A stretch of DNA of 44,571 bases, taken from the NCBI GenBank assembly GCA_964415865.1, contig CAYQBY010000010.1:1-44571 (forward strand), written 5' to 3'. Numbering within the stretch: the first letter of the stretch is position 1; every line of letters begins with the position of its first letter. The position numbers and the translations under genes are program-made. Below the pieces are notes generated by a model. That model was given only the letters and a program-made list of their open reading frames with translations. It had not been told where the DNA came from and ran no database searches. Below, one piece after another: positions 18,615 to 26,735 of this stretch. Source of the DNA: Thiopontia sp964415865 (lineage in GTDB: Bacteria; Pseudomonadota; Gammaproteobacteria; GCF-002020875).

Positions 18615-19180
18615 AGTTCCATCTCCATTTTCTTAAACACTATCCCCCACTCAAAGGCTGGACCGGGGTCACTTTTTCTACCTGGAGCAATCTCCGAGTG
18701 CCCAACAATTCTATCTTTCACAATCAGAGGGTACTCTTTTTGTATAGATTCAAGCAACAGAGCCAATCGATCATACTGTCTATCCGTATAAGGAACATCA
18801 TCTACCCCCTCCAACTCCACTCCAATCGAGAAGTCATTACAACGCTCTCTCCCCTCAAACGATGAGATCCCAGCGTGCCATGCCCGTTTAGAGAGTGGCA
18901 CATATTGTACCAGTCGCCCATCCCTCTGGATCAGTAGGTGAGCGGATACTTTCAGATTCTTGAGCGACTCAAAAGATGGATGGGCGGAATTATCTAGTTG
19001 ATTGGTGAACAGTTGATCGATATATGGAGTACCAAATTTCCCGGCGGGCAGGCTTATTCCATGGATGACCAATAGATCGATCTCCATCTCATCTGGTCGC
19101 TCATCACAGTTTGGTGAGGTAACTCTCTCTGCCTCAACAACCCAGCCACCACCATCAATCGAAAAAACAGGGGTGCTCAA
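18611..19180 (-). CDS. ampD: 1,6-anhydro-N-acetylmuramyl-L-alanine amidase
   Basis: Cuts the stem peptide from anhydro-muropeptides in the cytoplasm during wall recycling. 189 residues, close to E. coli AmpD (183). Zinc ligands are seen in LLVIHGISLP (His), SAHLLIQRDG (region of the fold), RAWHAG and GHSEIAPGRKSDPGPAFEW. The start is taken as a TTG at 19180, one base after the CBS stop, with AAGGA five bases upstream. An ATG at 19213 would give 11 more residues but overlap the CBS gene by 32 bp and lacks a comparable site. Confidence 0.93.
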   Translation of the reverse strand: MSTPVFSIDGGGWVVEAERVTSPNCDERPDEMEIDLLVIHGISLPAGKFGTPYIDQLFTNQLDNSAHPSFESLKNLKVSAHLLIQRDGRLVQYVPLSKRAWHAGISSFEGRERCNDFSIGVELEGVDDVPYTDRQYDRLALLLESIQKEYPLIVKDRIVGHSEIAPGRKSDPGPAFEWGIVFKKMEMEL

Positions 19181-19181
19181 A

Positions 19182-19604
19182 TCATTCCTTGTTGCATGAT
19201 TCCGAGATCTCACACATTCCCTTCAAAACCATATCGGTAAAACTGACAATACCAATCACTTTTCTGTCCTCAACTACTGGCGCCCTGGAGAGGTGAAAAC
19301 GGTCAAATAGACGGGCGTAATAACGAATATCCATCTCAGGATCAATGGTAATCACCGGCTTGCTCATAATCTCATAAACATTTATACGATCCGGTGCACG
19401 ATCCTTGGCAAGCACATGACGAGCGATATCTGATATCAGCAGAATCCCAAACTCATCATTCTCATACCGCTTATCTACAATAAGTGATTTGTTTTCAACA
19501 TGACTCATCTCCGTCAGAGCCTCAGAGATGGTTGCAAGGCCATCAACCAAGTCAAAATGAGCTTTCATCACATCTCTTACACGAACAATCTTTTTATTTT
19601 CCAT
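19182..19604 (-). CDS. CBS-domain pair protein
   Basis: 140 residues made almost entirely of two CBS domains (about 8-65 and 75-130), with RAPVVEDRKVIGIVSFTDMV typical of the second. Such pairs bind adenine nucleotides and act as regulators. The start ATG overlaps the stop of the PII-like gene by one base. Its place in the DUF1538-PII series suggests it reports energy state to the membrane proteins upstream, which is inference. Confidence 0.88.
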   Translation of the reverse strand: MENKKIVRVRDVMKAHFDLVDGLATISEALTEMSHVENKSLIVDKRYENDEFGILLISDIARHVLAKDRAPDRINVYEIMSKPVITIDPEMDIRYYARLFDRFHLSRAPVVEDRKVIGIVSFTDMVLKGMCEISESCNKE

Positions 19605-19951
19605 TAGATCTGCTCCTCTACAACATCCGTAAGGCTCTCTATCTGAGCCGATATCCCAACCACATCCTCAACGTCAATCTGGAACACCATACCTGTTCCT
19701 GGATTACTGAAACCTCCCACATCTCCAATCGTCTCCAAAATTTTCCTGCTGAGATGCTCCTCAACAATGAACATTATCATGTCTCGATTTGTCTCCAAAG
19801 AGAGTCCGAAGAACGTCTTGGCCACCTTCAGCCCCTCTCCCCGTGTATGGTTAATTACTGTAGCACCTGTTGCCCCAACATCTCTTGCAGCATTAAGTAC
19901 CTTTTCAGTTTTATCCTCTCCAACCAATGCTATCAATAATTTGAAATGCAT
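19604..19951 (-). CDS. PII-like signalling protein
   Basis: 115 residues with the ferredoxin-like PII fold: FKLLIALVGEDKTEKVLNAARDVGATGATVI, then a short variable loop, IMFIVEEHLSRKILETIG, a Gly-rich stretch GFSNPGTGMVFQIDVEDVVGI in the place of the GDGKIFV segment, and a C-terminal tail. The T-loop is short and has no uridylylatable Tyr as in GlnB/GlnK. It is therefore not a standard nitrogen PII. Proteins of this sort commonly bind nucleotides and control a membrane protein encoded next to them; here that is the DUF1538 pair 44 bp upstream. Confidence 0.85.
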   Translation of the reverse strand: MHFKLLIALVGEDKTEKVLNAARDVGATGATVINHTRGEGLKVAKTFFGLSLETNRDMIMFIVEEHLSRKILETIGDVGGFSNPGTGMVFQIDVEDVVGISAQIESLTDVVEEQI

Positions 19952-19995
19952 TACTCTTCTCCTGTCATAATCAGATTTTCAAAATACATAATCAC

Positions 19996-20775
19996 TTACT
20001 CTCTATTTTCATACCTGCGCGCACTCCATTCAGAGATTTGCACATATCCCAACACCGCAATAATCGGAAACAGGCTGGCAAATGCAATCAAGCCAAACCC
20101 ATCCAGCAACTCACTTCGCCCTGGCACTGAGCTTGCGAGACCTAGCCCTAACGCGGCCACCAGCGGTACCGTTACCGTTGATGTTGTAACCCCCCCAGAA
20201 TCATAAGCCAGTGCGGTAATAAATTTGGGGGTAAAATATGTCTGTATCATCACGACTACATAACCGGAAATAATGAAGTAGTAGAGTGGTATACCCACCA
20301 CAATTCGCCACGCTCCCAAGGCAATTCCAACTGCAACACCAATAGCAACAGCAACTCTTAATCCGTTTGCCTCAATCGTACCACCGGACACATCCTCCGC
20401 CTTCAATGCGACAGCCAGCAGAGATGGCTCTGCAATTGTTGTTGAAAAGCCAATGGCTGCAGCAAAAAGATATACCCAACCATAGTCGCTCCACAGAAGC
20501 TCGGATACAGCACCATCTGAACCTCCCCTTATAAATAGTGGATCAGAAAGCTGTATTGCCATCTGCTCACCCAGTGGAAAAATTGCCTGATCCAGCCCCA
20601 TCAGAAAAAGCGAGAGCCCCAGTAATACATAAAAGAAACCAACCAATACCTGCCTCAAGTTGGATATTGGTCTACGAATGACCAGAAACTGGAAGCCAAA
20701 AATGATGGCAACAATTGGGAACATATCCCATACCGTAGAGAGCAGTGAGTCTACAAAAGATGACAAAAAATCCAC
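19996..20775 (-). CDS. DUF1538 integral membrane protein (second copy)
   Basis: 259 residues, about six or seven hydrophobic spans. It shares two strongly conserved blocks with its neighbour: GFSTTIAEPSLLAVALKAEDVSGG, and AYDSGGVTTSTVTVPL followed by a Gly-rich helix and DGFGLIAFASLFPI. The conserved Ser/Thr, Asp and Glu inside membrane regions look like an ion or solute path, but the family has no established function. It begins one base after the stop of the first copy and has a charged Arg-rich tail (SARRYENRE). Confidence 0.88.
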   Translation of the reverse strand: MDFLSSFVDSLLSTVWDMFPIVAIIFGFQFLVIRRPISNLRQVLVGFFYVLLGLSLFLMGLDQAIFPLGEQMAIQLSDPLFIRGGSDGAVSELLWSDYGWVYLFAAAIGFSTTIAEPSLLAVALKAEDVSGGTIEANGLRVAVAIGVAVGIALGAWRIVVGIPLYYFIISGYVVVMIQTYFTPKFITALAYDSGGVTTSTVTVPLVAALGLGLASSVPGRSELLDGFGLIAFASLFPIIAVLGYVQISEWSARRYENRE

Positions 20776-20776
20776 C

Positions 20777-21511
20777 CTAGATCACCATTCCGTATCCCAT
20801 AACAAAGATCATGGGGGTAAGAGATGCAAAGGCGATCAGACCAAACCCATCAGTCATTGGGTTTCTTCCACGAACACTACTGGCCAACCCTACGCCAAGC
20901 GCTGTAACCAATGGCACCGTTACTGTTGAGGTAGTCACACCGCCAGCATCATAAGCAAGACCAATAATCTCATCTGGGGCAAACAGCGTCATAAATACAA
21001 CCCCAAAATATCCGCCAATAATAAGATACTGTATTGGCCATCCTTTAAGAATTCTGATCACCCCCAACAAGATTGCCAAGCCCACTGAAAAAGCAACTGT
21101 ATAACGTAACCCCTGCGCATACTCCATCTTCTCTTGAAGGCTATCACCAATCATTCCCCCTGCTGCAGCCACCTCTGATGCCTTCTCTGCCACAAGAATA
21201 AGTGCAGGCTCTGCAATAGTTGTCCCGAACCCAAGCAGAAAAGAGAATGCCATCAGCCATGGAAGGCTGCCTTTTTTGGCCAATGCCTCCGCCATACCTT
21301 CCCCTACAGGGAATAACCCCATCTCAAGACCATATATAAAAAAGGTTAGTCCCAGAACAACCAGAAAAAGGCCAACAGCAATAGCTGAAATATTCTCTAT
21401 CGGCTGCTGCAAAATAGCCATCTGAAAAAAACCGATCACCAGTATAATCGGTGCCAGATCACGTAAACTTCCCAATAGAGTGTGGAGAAAACCACGCAGT
21501 GATTCATTCAT
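20777..21511 (-). CDS. DUF1538 integral membrane protein (first copy)
   Basis: 244 residues, paralogous to the gene that follows. Conserved blocks: GFGTTIAEPALILVAEKASEV and AYDAGGVTTSTVTVPL, then GVGLASSVRGRNPMTDGFGLIAFASLTP. It is the first gene of a run that continues with the second copy, a PII-like and a CBS protein, and perhaps on through ampD-ampE to djlA. The two copies probably form a heteromeric complex, since each has the same motifs but differs elsewhere. This is inference from sequence and spacing. Confidence 0.88.
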   Translation of the reverse strand: MNESLRGFLHTLLGSLRDLAPIILVIGFFQMAILQQPIENISAIAVGLFLVVLGLTFFIYGLEMGLFPVGEGMAEALAKKGSLPWLMAFSFLLGFGTTIAEPALILVAEKASEVAAAGGMIGDSLQEKMEYAQGLRYTVAFSVGLAILLGVIRILKGWPIQYLIIGGYFGVVFMTLFAPDEIIGLAYDAGGVTTSTVTVPLVTALGVGLASSVRGRNPMTDGFGLIAFASLTPMIFVMGYGMVI

Positions 21512-21612
21512 GACTGGAGACTATACCACTACAGACAAACCCCGTATCCATGTATGCCATTATGTAACTGGCTTGAAGAGCTGTCTTGATAACAGCTATT
21601 ATTTTGCTGGCA

Positions 21613-22086
21613 ATGAGAGACATTAATAAAGTAACTAGCAATTCTGTCGGTTTTTCAACAGCCGGCTATACCATGATTGAGACAATGATTTCACTCTTCT
21701 TGCTGACAACCGCACTGTTGGGACTTGCATCCCTTTATGCTTTATCACTCAAATCCTTTCATGGCACCACTCTTCATGATCTAGCCACCCTACAGGGTCT
21801 GGAGATGGTTGAGCGAATTCGTGCTAACCCATCCGCAGTTGATGCGGGAACCTATCTTGGCCTCTCAGGAGAACCATCTGGAACGGATTGCACCACAGCT
21901 CACTGTAGCCCTGAGAATATGGCCAAGTTTGACTTTCGCGAATGGAATCAACAAAACAGCATCATGCTCCCATCTGGAAATGGGGACATCACCAACCCTA
22001 CAGGTAGTCTATACATGATAACCATCAGCTGGAATGATGGCGACACCACCCCATCCTACTCACTCACTTTCTTTCCCAGACAATGA
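21613..22086 (+). CDS. pilV: PilV-like minor type IV pilin
   Basis: 157 residues from the ATG at 21613; the frame is open from a TTG at 21586. A prepilin peptidase site is seen at STAG/YTMIE, with Glu at position +5 and a hydrophobic helix MISLFLLTTALLGLASLYAL. The body has LQGLEMVERIRANPSAVDAGTYLG, typical of PilV, and a Cys pair (TDCTTAHC) that may form a disulfide. It starts divergently from the DUF1538 run and overlaps pilW by 4 bp. Confidence 0.85.
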   Translation: MRDINKVTSNSVGFSTAGYTMIETMISLFLLTTALLGLASLYALSLKSFHGTTLHDLATLQGLEMVERIRANPSAVDAGTYLGLSGEPSGTDCTTAHCSPENMAKFDFREWNQQNSIMLPSGNGDITNPTGSLYMITISWNDGDTTPSYSLTFFPRQ

Positions 22087-22754
22087 TCACCATAACTGAC
22101 AAAAATGGCTTTACCCTTGTTGAATTGCTAGTCTCAATTACTCTTGGAGTTACCATTCTACTTGCAACCACACAGCTATTTAGCAACAGCAAAGAGAGCT
22201 TTCAATATGAACAACAGTGGCTAGATCTGCATGAGAGAGGACGCCATCTGCTGCAGTTTTTCTCTGCAGAGCTCAAAAAAATTGGGCACCCTGCTGCCAG
22301 TTTTTCTGGGACAGCGCTGACTGCATCCAATAACAGCGGGGAGAACAGCAGTGACTCCCTGACAATCAGCTATCAAGGGGCAAAGGATTGTGCTGGCTCT
22401 TCTTCCACAACTATTCTCTACTATGTAGATGATGGAAACCTCAGGTGTGATGGAAATGGATCTTCCTCACCAACCCCGCAGACACTAACCAGTTACATTG
22501 AGGGTCTACAATTTAGATTTGGTGCTGATCTTGATGGAGATAACTCTATTGATCGCTATCTGAGTGCAAACGAAATATCTGACTGGAGCACAGTCAATAC
22601 TATTCAGGTAGCACTGCTACTGCGCAGCCAGCTTCCTGTACGACAGATTATTGATGCAACAAGCTATGATCTTCTTGGAGTTACTCACGGCCCATTCAAT
22701 GACAACTATTTGCGAAAGATTTATCGTACTACTACTCAACTAAGAAACCATTGA
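22083..22754 (+). CDS. pilW: PilW-like minor type IV pilin
   Basis: 223 residues with a class III signal: prepilin site NG/FTLVELLVS and a hydrophobic N-terminal helix. The SFQYEQQWLDLHERGRHLLQFFSAELKKIG segment is typical of PilW. Two cysteines (DCAGS, LRCDG) are likely disulfide-bonded. PilV and PilW help prime pilus assembly. Here they stand as a pair without pilX, pilY1, fimT or pilE; a terminator follows directly. Confidence 0.85.
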   Translation: MITITDKNGFTLVELLVSITLGVTILLATTQLFSNSKESFQYEQQWLDLHERGRHLLQFFSAELKKIGHPAASFSGTALTASNNSGENSSDSLTISYQGAKDCAGSSSTTILYYVDDGNLRCDGNGSSSPTPQTLTSYIEGLQFRFGADLDGDNSIDRYLSANEISDWSTVNTIQVALLLRSQLPVRQIIDATSYDLLGVTHGPFNDNYLRKIYRTTTQLRNH

Positions 22755-22759
22755 GAGAC

Positions 22760-22787
22760 AAAAAAGCCCGCAGTTGCGGGCTTTTTT
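22760..22787. terminator. Bidirectional intrinsic terminator
   Basis: AAAAAAGCCCGC, loop AGTT, GCGGGCTTTTTT: a GC stem flanked by As and Ts on both sides, located between the convergent pilW and fba genes. It serves both. Confidence 0.95.
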
Positions 22788-22806
22788 GAGAATGGCATGA
22801 AACTGA

Positions 22807-23868
22807 TTAGTTGATTTTTGGATCAAGCTCACCAGAACCATAACGACCAAACATAACCTCCAGCGAGGTCGGCTTGATCTTGTCAGCCATTCCCTCACAA
22901 CCAAACTCCTGATAGCGATTCTTACAAATCTCTTTCATACCATTAGTTGCCTCCTTGAGGAACTTGCGTGGATCAAAGTTAGATGCGTTCTCTTGCAGAT
23001 GACGACGTACAGAACCTGTAGATGCCATACGTAGATCAGTATCAATATTTACCTTACGTACACCATTCTTGATTCCCTCCACAATCTCAGCAACAGGTAC
23101 ACCATAGGTCTGGCCCATATCCCCACCAAAGTCATTGATAATCTTCAACCACTCCTGTGGCACTGAAGAAGAACCGTGCATAACCAGATGAGTGTCTGGA
23201 ATGCGCGCATTGATCTCCTTGATTCGATCAATTCGCAGAACCTCTCCTGTTGGCTCCTGGGTAAACTTATAGGCACCATGAGAAGTACCGATTGCAATTG
23301 CCAGGGCATCAACGCCCGTCTCTTTCACAAAAGTTGCAGCCTCTTCAGGATCAGTCAACAGCATATCCAGATCAAGCTTGCCCTCTGCACCATGACCATC
23401 TTCCTCACCCATCTCACCAGTCTCCAGTGATCCAAGACATCCCAGCTCACCCTCTACAGATACACCACCTGCATGAGCCATATCGACAACTGTCTTTGTA
23501 ACATCAACGTTGTACTCAAAAGTTGATGGGGTCTTGCAATCAGCCATCAGTGATCCATCCATCATTACAGAGGTAAAACCTGACTGGATGGAGCGCAGGC
23601 AGATTGCTGGCTCGGAGCCGTGATCCTGATGCATGACCACAGGAATATGTGGGTACATCTCTACCGCAGCAGAGATAAGATGGCGCAGGAATGGTTCACC
23701 AGCATAAGAACGAGCACCAGCTGAACCCTGCATGATTACAGGACTATTAGTCTCATCAGCAGCCTGCATGATAGCATGCACCTGCTCCATATTATTAACG
23801 TTGAATGCAGGCATTCCGTAGCCATTCTCAGCCGCATGATCCAGTAGTTGACGCATTGAAATCAGCAT
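22807..23868 (-). CDS. fba: Class II fructose-bisphosphate aldolase (Calvin-cycle subtype)
   Basis: 353 residues. It splits or forms fructose-1,6-bisphosphate, and sedoheptulose-1,7-bisphosphate in the Calvin cycle, with a zinc ion. Zinc and catalytic residues are in MHQDHGSEPAI (Asp82, His83); GVSVEGELGCLG, the IGTSHGAYKF region and VNIDTDLRMA are also conserved. The start ATG has AGGAG upstream. It is the last gene of the tkt-gap-pgk-pyk-fba series. Confidence 0.96.
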   Translation of the reverse strand: MLISMRQLLDHAAENGYGMPAFNVNNMEQVHAIMQAADETNSPVIMQGSAGARSYAGEPFLRHLISAAVEMYPHIPVVMHQDHGSEPAICLRSIQSGFTSVMMDGSLMADCKTPSTFEYNVDVTKTVVDMAHAGGVSVEGELGCLGSLETGEMGEEDGHGAEGKLDLDMLLTDPEEAATFVKETGVDALAIAIGTSHGAYKFTQEPTGEVLRIDRIKEINARIPDTHLVMHGSSSVPQEWLKIINDFGGDMGQTYGVPVAEIVEGIKNGVRKVNIDTDLRMASTGSVRRHLQENASNFDPRKFLKEATNGMKEICKNRYQEFGCEGMADKIKPTSLEVMFGRYGSGELDPKIN

Positions 23869-23950
23869 CGATCTTCTCCTTAAATTAACTTATAAACAAT
23901 CAAATACAATAATTAACAAAATAGTAACCATTCAGTCAAAAACTGCATGA

Positions 23951-25393
23951 TCACAAAATACTTCTATCTCCAACACGGCAAATCTTCATCGTATTGGTTC
24001 CTCCACCCTCACCTACCAAATCGCCCTTGGTAAGGATTACAGTGTCCCCAGTTCTCACAACACCGCGACGCATAAGCTCGTCAATCATCTCCTGATTAAC
24101 CTGATCCTTACTTTTGTTAGTCAAATCAAAACTGACCGGATACACCCCACGGTAAAGGGTTACCTTACGGCGTGTCTGTAGATTACGAGTCATCGCAAAA
24201 ATAGGAATACCGGAACTGATTCTGGACATCCACAAAGCAGTTGCTCCCGACTCAGTCAGTGACGCTATAGCCTTCACTCCAAGATGGTTGGCTGTATACA
24301 TCGCTGCCATCGCAATAGCCTCATCCCTGCGATTAAAGTGCTCATTCATTCTGTGGCCAGAGACCTTGGCTACACGCTGCTGCTCTGCCTCCAGGCATAT
24401 TTCAGCCATCGCCTCAACCACCTTCTCTGGATACTTGCCAACTGCTGTCTCTCCAGACAACATAACTGCATCAGTACCATCCAGCACCGCATTGGCAACA
24501 TCAAAAACCTCGGCACGGGTCGGAATCGGATTTTCAATCATGCTCTCCATCATCTGGGTCGCAGTAATTGCAATCCGATCCATGGAGCGAGCAAGCTTGA
24601 TAAGGCGTTTCTGAACAGGAGGAAGAGATGCGTCACCAATCTCAACACCCAGATCACCACGAGCAATCATGATGCCATCAGATTTCGCAACAATATCATC
24701 TGCTACCGAGATCGCCTCTGCCCGTTCAATCTTGGAGATAATTCCACATTGGCCCCACTCTGCCTCTTCCAGTAACTTTCTGGCCTCGCGTACGTCCTCC
24801 GCACTACGAACAAAGGAGACTGCAATATAGTCAGCCTTCATCTTTGCAGCAATCTTAAGATCACTCTTGTCTTTCTCAGTCAATGCACAGGCTGACAAAC
24901 CTCCACCCTGCAGATTTATCCCCTTGTTATCTGAGAGCGTTCCACCTGTTGTCACCCGACAACAGACCTTTCTTTCGTCAATCTCAGACACCCAGAGAAC
25001 AATTCGCCCATCATCCAGCAACAAGGAGTCGCCTCGAGATACATCCTTATGGAGAGTCTTGTAGGTTGAGCCTACAGCCTGTTGATTTCCAGAATTAATA
25101 TCCAGATCCATATCAACACAGAACTGCTCTCCCTCAACAAGTTCAATCTTACCGTTCTCAAAGCGTCCGATACGAATCTTTGGACCTTGCAGATCAGCAA
25201 TTACACCAACCTGTCTGCCATGTGCACGGGCACGATTACGAACATTCTCTGCTCGCTTGAGATGATCCTCTTCTGTGCCGTGAGAGAAATTCAGACGTAC
25301 TACATCAATGCCAGCCTCAATAAGTCTGTCCAAAGACTCTGGCGCATCCGTTGCCGGCCCCAGAGTCGCGATGATTTTTGTACGTCTTAACAT
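23951..25393 (-). CDS. pyk: Pyruvate kinase
   Basis: 480 residues, the usual length. It makes pyruvate and ATP from phosphoenolpyruvate and ADP. Motifs: RRTKIIATLGPAT and VRLNFSHG at the N-terminus, an inserted B domain (about 70-170), SKIERAEA, the metal/substrate loop GIMIARGDLGVEIG, and ITATQMMESMI. The C-terminal allosteric domain is complete. It lies 36 bp after pgk and 82 bp before fba. Confidence 0.97.
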   Translation of the reverse strand: MLRRTKIIATLGPATDAPESLDRLIEAGIDVVRLNFSHGTEEDHLKRAENVRNRARAHGRQVGVIADLQGPKIRIGRFENGKIELVEGEQFCVDMDLDINSGNQQAVGSTYKTLHKDVSRGDSLLLDDGRIVLWVSEIDERKVCCRVTTGGTLSDNKGINLQGGGLSACALTEKDKSDLKIAAKMKADYIAVSFVRSAEDVREARKLLEEAEWGQCGIISKIERAEAISVADDIVAKSDGIMIARGDLGVEIGDASLPPVQKRLIKLARSMDRIAITATQMMESMIENPIPTRAEVFDVANAVLDGTDAVMLSGETAVGKYPEKVVEAMAEICLEAEQQRVAKVSGHRMNEHFNRRDEAIAMAAMYTANHLGVKAIASLTESGATALWMSRISSGIPIFAMTRNLQTRRKVTLYRGVYPVSFDLTNKSKDQVNQEMIDELMRRGVVRTGDTVILTKGDLVGEGGGTNTMKICRVGDRSIL

Positions 25394-25429
25394 ACTGTTC
25401 CCAATATAAGGATAAATAAGACTCCCATT

Positions 25430-26611
25430 CTATCCTTTTGCGCGCTCTTCGAGAATAGCTACTGCAGGTAACTTTTTCCCCTCAAGAAATTCAAGAAATG
25501 CACCACCACCTGTGGAAATATAGGAAACCTTGTCAGAGATGCCATATTTATCTACTGCTGCCAGAGTATCGCCACCACCAGCTATTGAGAATGCCGCTGA
25601 ATCAGCAATAGCCAGCCCCAATGATTTTGTGCCTTCACCAAACTGATCAAACTCGAAGACTCCAACTGGACCATTCCATACAACTGTACCAGCAACCTTC
25701 ATCATATCTGCAAAACGGGCTGAGGTTTCTGGGCCGATATCAAAAATCATATCGTCATCCTCAACATCCTCAACCTTCTTGACTGTTGCCTCGGCGGATT
25801 CCGAAAACTCCTTGCCTACTACCACATCAGTTGGCACAGGTATCTCACCACCCTTGGCTTTTGCAGCCTCCATCAGGCGCTGTGCCTCAGGGATAAGATC
25901 CTCTTCAACCAGAGACTTGCCAACATTGTATCCTGCTGCTGCAATGAAAGTATTGGCAATGCCGCCCCCAGGAATCAACTGATCAACCACCCCGGAGAGT
26001 GATTCCAGCACAGTCAGTTTGGTAGAGACCTTAGAGCCACCAACAATTGCGGCCATAGGGCGTTTTGGATTATCCAGAGCCTTGCCCAGAGCATCCAGCT
26101 CACCAGCTAATAGAGGTCCAGCACAGGCAGCAGGGGCTGCACTTGCAACTCCATGAGTAGAGGCCTGTGCACGATGCGCAGTACCAAATGCATCCATTAC
26201 ATAAAGATCACAGAGAGATGCATATTTTGCAGAGAGCGCCTCATCATTCTTCTTCTCACCAATGTTGAAGCGAACATTCTCCAACAGAACAACATCTCCA
26301 TCATTCAAAGATGGTGCCCCATCAAGATAATCAGCAACCAATGCAACCTCTCTGCCCAAAGCATCTGTCAGATAATCAGCAACCGGCTTTAGAGAAAACT
26401 CAGCAGCAGGCTCGCCCTCTGTTGGGCGACCCAAGTGAGACATCAACATAACCTGCGCACCTGCCTTTATGCAGTGTTCAATAGTTGGCATAGATGCACG
26501 AATTCGCTTATCACTACTTACTTTGCCATCCTTGATGGGTACATTAAGATCCTGACGAATTAGTACACGTTTACCCGCAAGCTCCAGATCGGTCATCTTG
26601 ATTACAGACAT
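25430..26611 (-). CDS. pgk: Phosphoglycerate kinase
   Basis: 393 residues. It transfers phosphate between 1,3-bisphosphoglycerate and ADP. Signature KRVLIRQDLNVPIKDGKV at the N-terminus, MSHLGRP, and the nucleotide-binding GGGDTLAAVDKYG in the C-terminal lobe are present. The ATG is preceded by CAGGAGT. A terminator-like hairpin lies between gap and pgk, so pgk may also have its own promoter. Confidence 0.97.
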   Translation of the reverse strand: MSVIKMTDLELAGKRVLIRQDLNVPIKDGKVSSDKRIRASMPTIEHCIKAGAQVMLMSHLGRPTEGEPAAEFSLKPVADYLTDALGREVALVADYLDGAPSLNDGDVVLLENVRFNIGEKKNDEALSAKYASLCDLYVMDAFGTAHRAQASTHGVASAAPAACAGPLLAGELDALGKALDNPKRPMAAIVGGSKVSTKLTVLESLSGVVDQLIPGGGIANTFIAAAGYNVGKSLVEEDLIPEAQRLMEAAKAKGGEIPVPTDVVVGKEFSESAEATVKKVEDVEDDDMIFDIGPETSARFADMMKVAGTVVWNGPVGVFEFDQFGEGTKSLGLAIADSAAFSIAGGGDTLAAVDKYGISDKVSYISTGGGAFLEFLEGKKLPAVAILEERAKG

Positions 26612-26693
26612 TCTATTACTCCTGAATATTTAAAAGTTCTTTGCAAAATTCATGTTTGCGAAAAACTCTATTAGTTTAGGTGGCCCAAAACAA

Positions 26694-26719
26694 ATCAGCC
26701 CCCAAAATTGGGGGCTGAT
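26694..26719 (-). terminator. Hairpin terminator between gap and pgk
   Basis: ATCAGCCCCCAA and TTGGGGGCTGAT form a perfect 12-bp stem with a 2-nt tip, which opens to 4 nt in practice. On the minus strand it is followed by TTGTTTT. It sits 17 bp after the gap stop, inside the operon, and so may reduce rather than end transcription into pgk-pyk-fba, or block 3'-exonuclease decay of the upstream message. Confidence 0.8.
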
Positions 26720-26735
26720 GTATCACATAGTTAAC

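Noticed and set aside
24284..24775. 163-codon plus-strand frame
   Set aside because: Antisense to pyruvate kinase.
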